DNA of 64,000 nt, from assembly GCA_022315425.1 (NCBI GenBank), contig JAIUPT010000030.1:682001-746000 (forward strand). Direction: 5' to 3'. A model generated the notes under the pieces. The model had not been told where the DNA came from. It worked only from the letters and a program-made list of their open reading frames with translations, and searched no databases. A program made the translations under genes and the position numbers. This DNA is from Pseudevernia furfuracea (taxonomy: Eukaryota > Ascomycota > Lecanoromycetes > Lecanorales > Parmeliaceae). The first letter of the stretch is position 1; each line of letters begins with the position of its first letter. This document shows positions 1 through 13,231 of the stretch, in pieces.

Positions 1-2022
1 GCGCGCTTCCGACGACCATGCTAGCGTGTAAGTCGTTTTTGTATTGCGGGGTCGATAGCCAATCAATGGAATGGCTGCTGCCTAGAGAACACTAAACATA
101 TCTTTCGGCAACTCCTGCCACATGCGGAGCCCGCATTATTATTCCGCCGTAGTGCGCTCGCTAAGAGCTCGGTAGAAGCTTCTTGTACTTAGAGATATGC
201 GCCGTCCCTCGAGTTCTATGTTCCATTTTTGGAACCCTCCCCCCCTCCCAAAAAAAGTTCCAATTTTGGCCCCGTTCCTTACGCTCAGACTCTGGCACTG
301 GGAGAGTAGGGACTCGAAGATTGTATAAACTTCGAGGGTAAGCAAGCTCAAAACGTCTGTAAACTCGAAGGCTACACAACTTAAAGATACACAAATTCAA
401 ATACTATCATAGAATTAGAATATACAAAATTAGAAATTTCACTACATTTAGAAGTTCAGTATTATCTTATTACTCTAGATAATACAGTAACATACAATGA
501 AAAGCATACCCTCGAAGAATATATATCCTTCGAGTTAATACACTGTCTCAGAGTGTAGTCTTATGAAGATGAACTCAGGGAATAACAGGGCTCTTCTCAC
601 TCTTCTAGTGCTAGAGATTTTAAAGTTAAAGTATCGAGATAAATCAGTCGTAGAACAGTTGCTCTAGTATATATAATCAATTCGTGAGATTAGGAAAATC
701 AATAATTAGTCTAAAACTTATCGAGACAAGCTAAATTCTATCAGACATATAGACTTCGTGAACAGTCGTCGTATAATTCTTAAAGTGCATCACACTATCA
801 AGCGTGATTGTCGCACATTCGAGATAAGAAAAAGAATAAGATTCGCGAGATCGAAAAGAGTGACGACGATCGAAGTGTCGTTATAACGAATATTTATTAT
901 TAAGATTATAAAGTCGCTTCTTTAAGAGTAGATCGATATTATCGAGATAATAAAGACATTAATAGAATTTATATCTGATAGAAAAGAGATAGAGAATCGA
1001 GAAATTCGACTTAGACTCGAACTTGACGACTGTCAGGGAACGAGGATTTAAGAGACGTTTCACGTTATCGAAATTACTTTTTCTCGTCTGAGTTCTTCGT
1101 ATTCGATAAGCTTTACGAAACACTCTCTTCTATCGAATACAGAGTAATATTATATTATCGATAATGAAAACTCGACAATTCACATCGCTCTCGACATCAC
1201 GAGTCGATAACGAGTCGAAAAAGATCTTAACGATACGTGATCTGTTAGACTGACTTATATAATATAGATATATATAAGACAGACTAGAGTTGTGTAGCAA
1301 TGTGAACTTAGTGAAGATATATATATTGCGTATAGTATATTTAATAGTAAGACTAATTCTTAAGAAAGAAAAATGAGAAACTTCGAGTCATGGTTCTCTT
1401 GAGCTTCTCACGTCAAGAATCCGCTTGATATGCGTATGTCAAGCGATTCGGTTACGCTCGATAACTCTCGAACTCATATGATAGCTATCCTCTTGGATTC
1501 GCTGCTAACATAATCGTTTCATAAACGCGTATCAAACGCGCTCTAAGATATAAAGAATAAAACTAAGTAACTTCATATCTCTCTCGAGTTACGCTCGTAT
1601 ATCTTATACGAAAGCGACGACGTCGTATTCTTTTTAAATCTACTTTATAAGTTTTCGTTCTCGCGCTTTGTTCTTTCGATTCACGACTTATTTGATTTTT
1701 TCGTATTAATCGTAAATAACTTATTTCTCTACACGATAGATAAACGTGAATTAATATCGAATACGTTAAAATAATTCGTCTTAACGATCGCGAAGCTTTT
1801 AAATGTCTTTCTTTTAACGAATATTAACACTTTATATCTTAATTAACTCTTTAAGTCGTCGAAAGTCGATTCGTCGATTTATTCGATTAATCACTTGAAT
1901 TAACTTCGTTCGAGACGTCGTATTTTCGTATATAATTTAAGTGTCGTATCGAATCATGTGAGATAGATAATTGCGTTGAAAGATAATTGAATTGATATAA
2001 TTCATAATCAGATTACGAACGA
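1..2022. other. Unassigned flank, mostly RIP-degraded
   Basis: The first roughly 340 bases have balanced composition and no sign of RIP. After that the sequence turns AT-rich with frequent stops in all frames. A plus-strand reading around 600-1080 is rich in charged residues and looks like an old coding remnant, but I recognise no family. No RNA gene or repeat border was found here. Confidence 0.4.
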
Positions 2023-2027
2023 CCTTA

Positions 2028-2215
2028 TGTTAGAATCAGTACAGAGTCAAGTCATGTAGGTGTATAGAATGAGACAACTAGATGAGGAGCAACTATGGAC
2101 TGGGAGGGAGGGCCATATATGTATGGCGGAGTGAACCTGCCAAGACACGCTAAGCCTAAAAGGGAAGTGTCAAAGGAAGGTATGTGTCAAAGGGATGCGG
2201 GGTACGCTCGTAACA
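2028..2215 (-). mobile_element. Solo LTR, same family as the element at 42411-44572
   Basis: A 188-bp block starts TGTTAGAATCAG and ends CGTAACA. It aligns along its length with the 195-bp LTRs of the element at 42411-44572. It is flanked by an exact 5-bp duplication CCTTA at 2023-2027 and 2216-2220. No internal element sequence adjoins it, so it is a solo LTR left after LTR-LTR recombination. Strand is given by the transcription sense inferred from the full-length relatives. Confidence 0.93.
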
Positions 2216-2220
2216 CCTTA

Positions 2221-4504
2221 TTGAAATTAGAATCATCTAATGAATAATCATATTAGTCTAGGCTTCGTAAGATCAGAAATCCTCGAACTTAATATTAATG
2301 ATATTTTCTATCGCTCGTCGAAGATAATAGATCGTGAAAATCTATACGAAGTTAATCTCTTCTTTTAATCGTTTAATTCACTCGTAATACTTATCGTAAA
2401 AGAGCGCGATATCGATCGCGATAATATAGTCTCTAAAAAACTACATAGACGTACGAAACAACGATAGATTGAGTATATTCTCTTTTCACGAGATTGATTA
2501 ACAATTTAATCTCTTTAAAATCTTAAGAATTAGAATCGTCTTGAGATTTATATTTAAGAAAAGATAGACGTCGTCGTTATAGACGAGATCGATAATATGA
2601 AATATAATATAAAAGAGAGAATTAGTATTGATAAAGAATATATAGATTTTTTTATATATCTGTTAGATTAATAAATTCGATTTTTTAACGATCACTTACG
2701 ATCTCTTACGCTTCTTTCGAGACTTAATTCGAATAAGCTTTAATTATAAGATAAGCGTTACTTCTTCGATGATCTTATCGCGTTAAATAAACAAAATTTA
2801 GATCGCGATAGATAATTTCGAAAAGAACTTCGAATCGAGATTTAATGAACGTCGCGATTAATAGAATCGTTATTAATTAAACTCGTTGTCGTTCGTGAGA
2901 GAAGATATTAATATTCGTTACTTAATAACAACGTAGAAGCTTTACAAAATCGATCGTATTTAAAAGAGACTTATCGATTTCACTATCGTTTAGTCTGTGT
3001 TCTTTCGTTAATAAATTATTAATAAATTATTTTAACGTTACTCGCGTGTGTAAAAACATTAACGTGTGTGTCTTAATTTATATTATAAATTTGCTTTAAG
3101 ATTAAGAGACTAATTCGTCGACTCTTTTATTTAATGTAGAGTTAACTTAATTAATATTAATAGATTTTAATCGAACTAATTTTCTTAATGAAGTAGTTGT
3201 TATATATTTAATAAAAGAAGTTCTTGATTCAACTCTTTATTAATCTTTTGAGTGTGTAATAGAGATCGATATGAACGATATCGTAATATTTAAAGATCGA
3301 GAATTAATAACGTAAGCATAACGACTATAAAATTTATATTAAAGATGACTCACTCTCTTCATAAATCTTCGAGACGATCGATATATAAGTTAATAACGTC
3401 TGCGTAAAGAGTCGTTGGTCGATAACTTTTATCGATCTTCTCGTATCGTACGTTATAATATTTTCGAGCTGAGAGCTGACTTCTCGTAAAGAAGAAGATA
3501 TAAGACGAGTTCGCGTCTTACTTTTAAACGTGCAGTAATACTTTACGACGAGTTATCGTCGATAACGAAAAGAAGATTTGTCTGTGTGTAAAATAAACGA
3601 ATATAAGTCTTTGAGAATAGAGATAAATAGAGAAAAGTAGTTTAAATAGAGAGCAAGATAAAAAGAAAGATAGAGAAAAGAAGTAAAGTCATTTTTATTT
3701 TCTTATTTAAAACGATCGAAGATTTTAATATTCTCTTTCTCTCTTTCTCTTCTCGTCTTTTCTCTTCTCATCTCTATACTATTCGATTATATATTAAAAA
3801 TTCAATGAGCGACTTCTAATAAAGTGATAAAGATAATCAAGAAGATAATACACGAACGTCTTAACTCGATATAATGAATTAGCGCGTAAGTTTACACGTA
3901 GTCGTTGAGAGAGTGAAAGAGAGTGTGAAAGAAGTGTATTAATCGTTTAAGTAACGTAACGTAAGTAAGAGATTTTAATATAAAAGATGCTTAAAACGAC
4001 GTTTAAGTATATCGAAATTAATAACTCTTTTATTTAAATTCATATTAAGATAATAATATTTTATTTTAAAAAAATCTTATTTAATCTTAGAATTTAAGAT
4101 TTTACTCGATTTTTAAAATAATAATAATAATAATAAAGTAAAAGAATCGTATATAACGAGCGCTCTATCGTTTTTTCTCTCTAAATTAACTTTAATATAT
4201 TTACTTAGATTATTAATATAAAAGCTTTCTTTAATATATAAGTCGCGCTACGTCTAAAATATAAAAGAGACTTTAACTATTATAAGTTATATATAAATTC
4301 TTTTTTGAAATCTTATTCGAATCTTTCTTTAAATCGTTTCTTAAAAGAATAACTTTTCTAACTCTTTTATTTAGCTACTTTCTTATTTAAATAAGTTTAT
4401 AATCGACTTATCTTAAGAACTCTTATTCTAAAAAGATTAATAGACTATAACTTAATGCGACGAATCTTCTTTAAAATATGAATAGAATAGAAAGTATCTA
4501 TCAT
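2221..4504. other. Unassigned RIP-degraded DNA
   Basis: About 2.3 kb of AT-rich sequence with stops in all six frames. If stop codons at former Trp and Gln positions are ignored, a plus-strand reading between about 2290 and 3070 looks protein-like, but I could not assign a family with confidence. Purine- and pyrimidine-rich tracts occur near 3600-3780. No LTR ends or target duplications were found. Confidence 0.35.
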
Positions 4505-5232
4505 CAGTATATATAATATCATAAGGTAGGGCTGAGCTAAAATACCTTAAATTTGTATGTGCAGCCAATGATAAATTCTATCTGATTTCCTCCTTCGGTT
4601 AGCGCCCGTATAGCGTCTTTTAGGCCTTCCGAGCGCCCTCATCAAAAAAATGGGTGTCACCTTTTTGCAACTTCAGACACTCTATTCCCTTCACGTATGA
4701 TATCTTCAAACTTTCATCAATTATAGAACTCAACTTGCGCATTCCAACGCTGCAAAAATTATTAAATTTGGTCTATTATTGATAAAGTAAAGTAGAATTC
4801 AAATATCGCTGCCCGATCGCTTACTTCTTGGCGAATGCGCGGCCTCGAAAAAATTTGTGCGTACAAGTCTTATATTTTGAATAACTTTTTACTTTTCTAT
4901 TACTTTTTTGAGATTTTTTTTTTAAATTGTGAAGACTTATTTGCGCTATTCAGAGAATCAAGAGTTTTTGAAATCGGTCTTATAGTTATTAATAAATTGT
5001 AAGTTGAAGGTTTTTAGCGTTGACGAACTCGATGTTCGATATATATTTTAGTAGCGAAATTTTTCCATGTAGTGATAAAATGGTAAAACGGTTAAATTTG
5101 TAAATTTGTAAATTGTAGGATTCGAATCCGAGCTGCGTCACAAAAAAAATAAAAATAAAAATAAAAATAATTAATTAATTTAAATTAATTTTAATATCGT
5201 ATCACGAATTTAATTCGTGAGTCTATACTTGT
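4505..5232. repeat. Dispersed repeat, copy 1
   Basis: This block is closely similar to 48546-49428. Both begin after AGTATATATA and end with a segment containing ACGAATTTAATTCGT. The copies share a central part of several hundred bases; a stretch near the left (about 4560-4640) differs strongly. Near the right lies a 12-bp palindrome GGATTCGAATCC (5118-5129) followed by an A-rich AAAAAT array. The palindrome recalls a tRNA B box, but no cloverleaf forms. It could be a SINE-like or DNA-transposon fragment; no protein is evident. Confidence 0.75.
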
Positions 5233-5332
5233 ATATATATAATAAAAGAGAGTATATATATAGTAAAAGAGAGTATATATCTATTCATTGACAAATTTAA
5301 AAAGTTTTTACTAAATTTGAAATTGCTAATTC

Positions 5333-5412
5333 TACGAAACTGGCGAAAATCGTGCTTTTCACATAGTTAATAACTCTACTATACGAAAAGCACGATTTTC
5401 GTTAATTTCGTA
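5333..5412. repeat. Inverted repeat with 17-bp perfect core
   Basis: Arms at 5344-5360 and 5385-5401 are perfect reverse complements (CGAAAATCGTGCTTTTC) around a 24-base loop. The match extends outward on both sides with only transition mismatches, to about 5333 and 5412. A third, partial direct copy of the arm follows near 5430-5455, and related motifs recur at about 5755-5845. It may be the remains of a MITE or a hairpin; I see no gene in it. Confidence 0.7.
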
Positions 5413-5890
5413 ACTTTAAGAATTTTCAACACGATTTTCGTTAGTTTCGCAACTTTAGAAATTTTTAATAGAATTTAGTCTTATAAATAATTTTCAGTTC
5501 TATAGATCTTGATTTTTAATAATCGACGTCGACGACGACAAGATGTTACGACGACGAATATTCACATCACATCAAAATAGATTTCAAATTCAGACGATTC
5601 AGACAATTTTCTCGCAGAGGTGTTATCGATATTATTACGTGTGCCTTATTGCGCATATCTTATTATTACGTATATCTTATTACATATATCTTATAACGTA
5701 TGTCTTATTGCGCATATCTTATACTTACTAAAAAATTTTTAATTTGCTAATCGTGCGGATTCGACGAAAAGAGTTAAATATAGATAAAGTCTACTAAATA
5801 GACTAAATCGTGTTAACCGTGCGAATCCGACGAAAATCGTGCGAAAAGAAACTTTTTAGATTTAAACGATGTTAGTATTCTATTTTCTTC

Positions 5891-6342
5891 TTGACCCGAC
5901 TTGACAGAGAGTTAGTGAGTCTTAATCTCGCACTCGCGTATAGCATGTTGATTGTATGCTATTTATGAATTTGATAGACGTGTTCTTTACAGAGGATAGA
6001 TCTTATTTGAAAGCAGCATAAGTAACTATATTTCATCTACGTTTGACTCTTTATTCGAATTGATCTCTTTTAAAGCAATGATATTCTTTCGTCTCGCTCA
6101 CTTACATCTGATTTTATATGTATTCACGACGTTTCTACATATATATAGCTTCGTTTTTCACTTTAGATCTATGCTTCTATAAGCATAAGAGTTTTTCTAG
6201 CGCTGGGGTACGAGAACACGTCTGCTCAGACCTCTGTTGACTCAGAATCCTGGCGTTGAACGACTCAATCACATCTACGAGTTCTATATAGTCTCATGTT
6301 GCTCAGTTAAGTTATTTATCACGTGCGAATCAAGAACACTAA
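5891..6342 (+). mobile_element. Solo terminal unit (A-linker-B) of the tyrosine-recombinase retroelement
   Basis: This block matches, in order, the A repeat (201 bp, 5891-6091), the 94-bp linker (6092-6185) and the B repeat (157 bp, 6186-6342) that form the right end of the Ngaro-like element at 23531-31145. No coding sequence of that element lies beside it. It starts TTGACCCGACTTGAC and ends CACTAA, like its relatives. It may be the product of recombination between terminal repeats or a reinserted terminal unit. No target duplication is seen, as expected for tyrosine-recombinase elements. Confidence 0.85.
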
Positions 6343-7214
6343 TAGATTTCTATTAAAGCCGCGAAACTCGACGTATTACTCGTTTTAGTTAGCGACTTTT
6401 TCGTAAGACTACTTTCGTATTAAATATTTCAATTGAATAAAATTATAAAATCTCTCTAATGAATAGTATAATTTCACTTTCTTATTAAAAATTAGAATAG
6501 CTGTGAAGTCATATCGAATAATCGATACTGCGATTCATATATTTTATTTATCTCATAATCGCTTTAATAATATTATACGTTCGAATAGACTTAAATAGAA
6601 TAGAATAGAATAGAAGTATCTAATTTCGAGACTAAAGCTAGCTGTATTCACGTTTATACTCACGTATTCTTATGTTATTCGTGAGAAACGAGCTGAAGTG
6701 AAGATAAGAAGCTTAAAGTACGATAGTGTGATTTCTATTATTGATATATTATCGTAAGTTCATATAGCTTAAGACTTTCTCAACAACATCGTAAATCTCA
6801 ATCAAGAAGTTTCTCTTTATCATTTTTTCATTTTTTCTATTCACATCATTAATTAATCTCTCTCTCAATCGCAGTCAAAAACATCATCAAATTTAGTCTC
6901 TTAAATAGTCTCTTCTCTTTTTTCCCCTTTCTCGTCCCATTCGTGAACGTCTGTCTCTTATTGAAACTCTTATTCTCTCTTATTATATTCTTAATTCTCA
7001 TCGTCGTCTTTCTCAACGCATTAGCAATGAACTCTATTAATTCCTTCGCCGTTATCGCACCCCCAGACGCGACAATCACATTCGATCGATTCGTCGCTTC
7101 AGATATCGTCTTCTTCGACAGCGTAATGATCGCGTTATCGAAAATAACTATCTGTGACGCTATAACGATATCGCTCGCTGCGTCAACAACGACGTATAAG
7201 AAATAGACTTGAGA
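6343..7214. other. Unassigned flank of the Copia element
   Basis: Degraded sequence between the solo terminal unit and the left Copia LTR. A minus-strand frame from about 7190 to 6850 stays open and is rich in Lys and Arg, but it lacks a recognisable domain, so I do not call a gene. Confidence 0.3.
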
Positions 7215-7346
7215 TGTTAAAATATAGATATGTGAAACATCTAATTGAGTTGTGTAACTAGTACAGTAGATCGCTACATATAAAATTTATCAAGTCTAAA
7301 CGTCGAATTGATATCGTGAAAAGTCATCTCGACTAGAATTTTGACA
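7215..7346 (-). repeat. 3' LTR of Copia element (7215-13789)
   Basis: 132 bp, paired with 13658-13789. The copies differ at 12 sites, all transitions; eight fall on CpA, two on CpC and two on CpT. Confidence 0.93.
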
Positions 7347-7479
7347 CTCTCACACGATCGCTGTACTTCTAGAAGATCTTCGCAATTAGAGTCTAGTTAT
7401 CTAATCAAGTTAGATCGATCTCAATCCAGTTCTATCAAAACGTCGCATATCACTCTCACAGAGTGATCATTTGTTAAAG

Positions 7480-10400
7480 TCTTAAATTAATTGTCTCACG
7501 AAACATCTTAAATTTGTCTCGCGTCAGCGTCTTGATTAGTTCGTCAATCATCTGTTTATTAGTGAGAATATATTCAAAAGTTACGATCTTGTCAGCAATC
7601 TTCTTTCTATAGAAGTGATTATCGATCTCAATATGCTTAATGCGATCATGAGATCGAGAATCCTTAATCAGTGCAATTACGCTCTGATTGTCGTCGTAAA
7701 TAATGATCGTTTTTAGAGCATTACTATTGAGTTGCAGTGACGTCAGAAGACTTCGTAGTCAAATTGCTTTCTTAATAATCTATGTTTACTCGATGTACTC
7801 TACTTCACAAGTCGAAAGAACGACGATAATCTGTCGTTTGAAAGATCAACTAATAGTAGCGCTTTCGACGTTAAACACGTAATCTGAGATAGAGCGACGC
7901 GTAGCTATATCGTTAGCTCAGTTAGAGTTAATATAGTCGATCAAGCTTAAGAGAGTCTCTTAAAACGTCAGTTGAAAATTAAGTGTTTCTTTCAAGTACT
8001 AAAAGATTCGTTTTATCGCATCTCAATATCGTTTAGTCGAATTATGTGCGTAGCGACTAATAACAGATATAGTATAAATAAGATCGAAGCGAGTTTTCAG
8101 CATAATATATATCAGCGATTCAATAGCGAACTAATAACGTAATTTGTTCTTAGACGTAGCTTCGTATTTATTCTCTGCGAATTTCAATTTGATTATTATT
8201 TTCATTGAAGTGACTACTAACTTTGCGTCTCATATGTCGTTGTCTCGAAGCACTCGTTCAACGTATTTAGCTTGCCCTAGACGAATAGTTCTATTAGTAC
8301 GATCACGGATAACAGTCATCTCTAGATAATAAGCACAGGGTTTCAAGTCGATTATATAAAATTTGACGTTGAGAGCATCTTTGATTCTTTGAATATCTGC
8401 ACGATTAGAATTAGTAATTAAAACATTATCAACATAAAGCGCAATAATGATATCTGTTTGAGAGTCGATGAACACACTATAGTCAGCATCGATGAGAGTA
8501 AAGTCTTATTCTTTCATGAATTCGACGAAGATGTTATATCAAATTCGAGATAATTGTTTCAAATCATATAAGACCTTGTTTAGCTTACAGACCTTATTTG
8601 AGTATTTCTGAGACTTGAAGTCAGTGAATTAATATATATAGATTAGTTTCTTCACTACATTATATAAGAAGACGATTTTCATATTTATTTGCTTTAGATC
8701 TCAATTCAAGATCGCTGCGAGGGCAAACAGAGCTTTATAGCTCATAAATTTTATTACTAAGACGAATATCTCGTTATAGTCTAGTTCTTCACGTTGAGAG
8801 CATTCAAGAATCACTTAGCGTGCTTTATAACGAGTGATTTCCCCTTTTGATTCTCGCTTCAAGATGAACACTCATTTATCTTTTAATAATTTGCGATCTT
8901 TGAGACAGTCGACGAGTTTTCAAGTTTTATTCTTTATTAAGAAGTTAATCTCGTTCTCGATTACGTCTTTTCACTCTTCGCTGTTAGAATTATTATCTAC
9001 GATTATCTCTTCGTAATTCTTCGACTTATAAGATTCTCGAGTAATGAAGACAAGAAGTGTAATTGAGTCTAATAATAGATCGCGATTTAATAGATACGAA
9101 TAATTTCGTAACGGGGTCGCAGAAGCATTATCTTCGTCTATTAAAATTTCGAATAAAGGGGTTAAGAACGACGTTGTCATCGCTAACGTTGAGGCGAATA
9201 ATGAATGTAATATCGAGTTTTCTAAGACTACTGACGGCGTTGATTTTGAAGTTATGTTATTATCAACTACGATCGTAATGAATTCAGATTCTTCCGCAGA
9301 TTAAGATAACGATTCGATCGACACTAATATTTCTCTCACTGTGATAGAATCTAAGAATTTTTTGACACGTAAAAAGTGAGAAGAGATCTTATCTCAGATT
9401 ACTTTGAAGATACGATAGATTCTATTATCGTTAAGAAGCATCTTATAGATATAATCGTCTTCGTAGTCGATAAGTCGTGCAGAAGCATCAATAACAGTGC
9501 GACTTTAATCTTTTACTTAATTAGTGTGAGATTTTCGAGTAACATATTACTTATAAGATTTAAGAGAGCGAAGATGTTTGAGATTTGACTTACACTCGAT
9601 TTCTGCTTCGTAAGAAGTTAACGTTCGAATCTAAGTGAGTCGTCGATTACGTAGATAATTAATCGCGAGTATCAATTGTGATCAATAGCGTATAGATAAT
9701 TCAGTGTCTTTTATTATCGTGAATACGTAGTTCTTTAAGTCTTAATTTAGTCGCTTAGAGAACTTATTTTGTTAAGAATTATCGAACATAGTTAACTTTT
9801 ATAGAATATCACTCTTATCGCGAAAACGATTAAAGACGTAATCACTATACTCGTCTTCTCAGTTAGTGCGAAGTCTACGATATCGAAATTTATCTCGTTT
9901 ATTACGTATCAAAAAACGACGAAAGATCGAAAAGATCTCGTCTTTGAAACGTAATAATTCGACTTCGAAACGTTTAGTGAAATCGTCGAGAAAGATAATA
10001 AAATATCTAAAATCATCTTTGATTTCTTTTATGATATCAATATCGCTATGAATTAGATCAAGAGAACGTCTGTCAGGGCGAATATGAGAGATATACTTGA
10101 CTTGCTGAATTTTCTTGATGATACAGAACACGCAAGACGTCTTATTACTTACATCTTTACTTAGATCGATTTCATAGTGCGAAAGCTACTTCACGTCGTC
10201 AGCGTGACCCAAGCAGCGATGATAATAAGTCAGAATTTCGAGATTTGACTTACGTTTTTGTCTCTTTCGAGATGTGAAGTTCTCGAAGTCAAAGCTAATG
10301 CTGTCACGCGACGTATCGAAGTTAGACTCGAAATCACAGCTTGTGACGAAGCTGATAATGATATTAGACTCGTATATAACACTTCGAGAACGCTTTGCTG

Positions 10401-10880
10401 ATGTAGACGAAATAATTAACTCGTCAATTAAATTGATAGTTGAATTAACAATCATGATCTGTCTAGACATGAATATTGATTAGAGCTTTCGAACTTGCTT
10501 TGATACGGAAACGATCATTGAAGATATCGTCTTTGATTGTTAATGATTCTCTCACATGTTAAAGCGAAAGATGTCGTTGTTGATTAGTTAGACAGTGATA
10601 TCTCGACGATCTATTTCGACATTATTTCTCACAATTTTAATAAGACAGTTCGAACGCATCAGCTTACTCTGAGATATCAAGTTCATTAACAGTTTAGAAA
10701 CATGAAGAACATCGTCGAGAATAAGCCTAATGTACTTGTTATTCACGTTGATTCTAAGCTCAATTTTATCTTTATTAACAGAGACAAGAAAATCGATCAC
10801 TTCTATAATAAAACGACAATTATTCGTCGATATAAGCAGACGATATATCTTAAAGACTAATCGATTAGAAGTAGCATAAA
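7480..10880 (-). pseudogene. Copia Pol relic (protease, integrase, RT, RNase H)
   Basis: Read on the minus strand, the order is Copia-like. Around 10588-10800 there is a protease C-terminal motif resembling LDDVLHVSKLLMNLIS. The GAG-pre-integrase motif YYHRCLGHADDVK follows at about 10186-10230. An integrase core is at 9859-10131 (YFIIFLDDFTKRFEVELL). The RT catalytic strand LYVDNVLITNSN is at about 8410-8445, followed by YLEMTVIRDRTNRTIRLG. The RNase H tail (LTNKQMIDELIKTLTRDKF) lies near 7500-7560. Many TAA, TAG and TGA stops interrupt it, so no product is expected. The second RT Asp is changed to Asn. Confidence 0.9.
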
Positions 10881-10999
10881 CAGAGCAGTAGAAGTCGAGT
10901 TTTTATCGTTTCGACATAATATCGACGATAGCGATTATAATATAATCGTTCTCTAAAAGAGAGACGTAATATTCTAAACCGTCTCGTCGCACAGCAGTG

Positions 11000-12400
11000 A
11001 AGCACTCATTAATCTCAGAGTTTTCGTCGAAGTGTGCTTCTTCTAAGTCATAGTATACTAAATTAACATCACGATCACTACGAGACTTTCGCTTCTTATT
11101 TCGATCGTTTCGATCTTGATCTCGATCGTATCGTCTCTTTCTATCGCGATTGTCCCTCTCGTGATCGTTATAATCGTTACGATCACGACTACGACTGCGT
11201 CTACGTCTGTCTAAGTTATCAGATTAAGTATTATTCTTCGAGTTACACTCATAATAAATGTGATAAATCTTCTAACAGTGTTAACAGAACTTCACGAGAC
11301 GCCGAAGATACACGACGTCTGACCCTTCGATAGCCTTCGATTGCGATCTTTGCGTCGTCTAATTCGTCGTATTCGTGACTGCGTATACTTCAGATCGAGT
11401 AATAATCAGTTTAAGAATTAACTCTATTCGACTGATAGACGAATTAATCACTGTTTGAATAAATCGCTAAGTGACGTATTTCAGCGTGAAGACGAACTTT
11501 TCGACTATATTAATTATATCGTGAGTCTAAGTATAATATAAAAAGTAATTCTTATATTCTTTATCTAGTTCGATATAAAAAAGAAAGATAAGATAGACGT
11601 CGTTTAGACGTAATTTCTTATAAATCGTTCGAATTTCATTATAAAGTTCTTTGAACTTCTTAGCGTATTCGAAGACGTTTTTATAATCACTCAACTTTAA
11701 TAGTGATAGACGTCGAAAACGATTATTAAGAGAATTAGAATCTTTGAGCTTACAGTTCTATCTAATAACGATTCAGAGAAAGTAGACGTTATTAGTATTC
11801 TTGTAATTACTATAGTAGTTAACTTCAAGAGTGCTCAGAATAACGTTATAACACACTAAGTGTTTTCCTTCTCATCTGTCACGACGAGTTTCGTACGAAT
11901 CTAAAGTTTCTAACACTAACACTAAAGTGAAAGATGCTTGATTCGACTCAGTCTGAATCTAAGTAGCTGCGTTGATCGTATTTACTTTATTCATATCGAT
12001 CTAAGTAACACGAGACGAGAAAACAAGCTAACTTTTCGTTATGTACTTTCATAATAGCTCGTTGATGAGATACTCTTTGATAGCGCGCTTTCAGATCTAA
12101 TATTCTTCGAGAGTTTCGAGTTTGACTATGTGCGTTGACAGACTGCTCGATTTGACAGTAACTATTTTAGAGTTCATAACTAATAATCGTATATTCAAAA
12201 AGATCGATGTCACTACAGTCTTCAAGTTTTAACTCGTTCATTGAGAGTTCTAATGTGAGTGAAACGTTATTATCGCTCGACGTGTTCGATACGTAGTTCT
12301 CTTGACTTACTTTGATTAGATTTTAAGCTTTAGAGTCAAGATTGCTTAGTTCATCAAGGTTACGATATTAAAGCTCGTGATTATATCGAAGAAAATCACG
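11000..12400 (-). pseudogene. Copia Gag relic with zinc knuckle
   Basis: The minus strand at 11245-11286 encodes a CX2CX4HX4C zinc knuckle in which only putative Trp positions are now stops. Just downstream (11080-11210) is an Arg/Asp-rich low-complexity stretch typical of Copia Gag tails. The capsid part upstream, to about 12400, is badly degraded and its start cannot be placed. Confidence 0.7.
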
Positions 12401-12925
12401 TTTAAAGATACGACGATAACGACGCTCACACTCTTAATCTCCTATAGAGATACAATAAACAGCGTCAATTTCGAGGCAGTTAATAACAATTTGAGAGCTT
12501 TATATAGAGATTAATTGATATTTGAAATTAAAGAAGATATCGAAAGAAGTACAATAAGATTTAGACGTAGAAACAGTAAGAAAAAGACTTTAAATAGAGA
12601 TTAGACGTGTAGATCGTCTGATAAATAAAGACTCTCTGAGAGAGACACGAGATATATATATCGACTCATAGATCTTATTATCATTGTTATTTTTATTGTT
12701 AGAAATAAGAGTAAAAGCAAGAACGCTCGCCCCTCTCGTAAGAATCTTCGACGTATACTTATTTCACTGCGCGAGGTGTCGAAGACGATTTACACTTAGA
12801 ATCTTTTGCGCTTATATCTTTCTTAAAAGAGACGACATCTATCGAGGAGTTGACTTCATTGCGCTCACGAATCGAAAGAATATAAAACGTGAATCGCGAG
12901 TCAAGCGAAAGAATGCACTGTATAG

Positions 12926-13231
12926 TTGATTGATAGCTTAGTAGCGTCTTAATGAAGTTTTAGATGAATAGCTTAGTAGCGTCTAAGCAGAGTTTTTAGA
13001 TAAATAGCTTAATAGCGTCTGAGCAGATTGATAGCTTAGTAACGTCTTGATGAAGTTTTTAGATGAACAGCTTAGTAGCGTCTAAGCAGAGTTTTAGATG
13101 AACAGCTTAGTAGCGTCTTAATGAAGTTTTTAGATGAACAGCTTAATAGCGTCTAAGCAAAGTTTTAGATGAACAGCTTAGTAGCGTCTGAGCAGAGTTT
13201 TAGATGAATAGCTTAATAGCGTATTGATAAT
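12926..13231. repeat. Minisatellite in the Copia 5' leader
   Basis: About nine tandem copies of a 33-37 bp unit containing AGCTTAGTAGCGTCT lie between the Gag relic and the 5' LTR. Two half-types, one continuing AAGCAGAGTTTT and the other TAATGAAGTTTT, alternate irregularly. Copies are too similar and gap-free to be a CRISPR array. It is probably untranslated leader sequence of the element. Confidence 0.9.

Noticed and set aside
2290..3070. Possible large-transposon recombinase relic
   Set aside because: The repaired reading looks protein-like, but I could not match any motif of a recombinase family with confidence.
5040..5142. tRNA gene or tRNA-derived SINE head near the GGATTCGAATCC palindrome
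   Set aside because: No acceptor, D or anticodon stems can be formed and the T-loop spacing is wrong.
12926..13231. CRISPR-like array
   Set aside because: The units are directly adjacent without unique spacers, in a fungal retroelement leader; it is a minisatellite.
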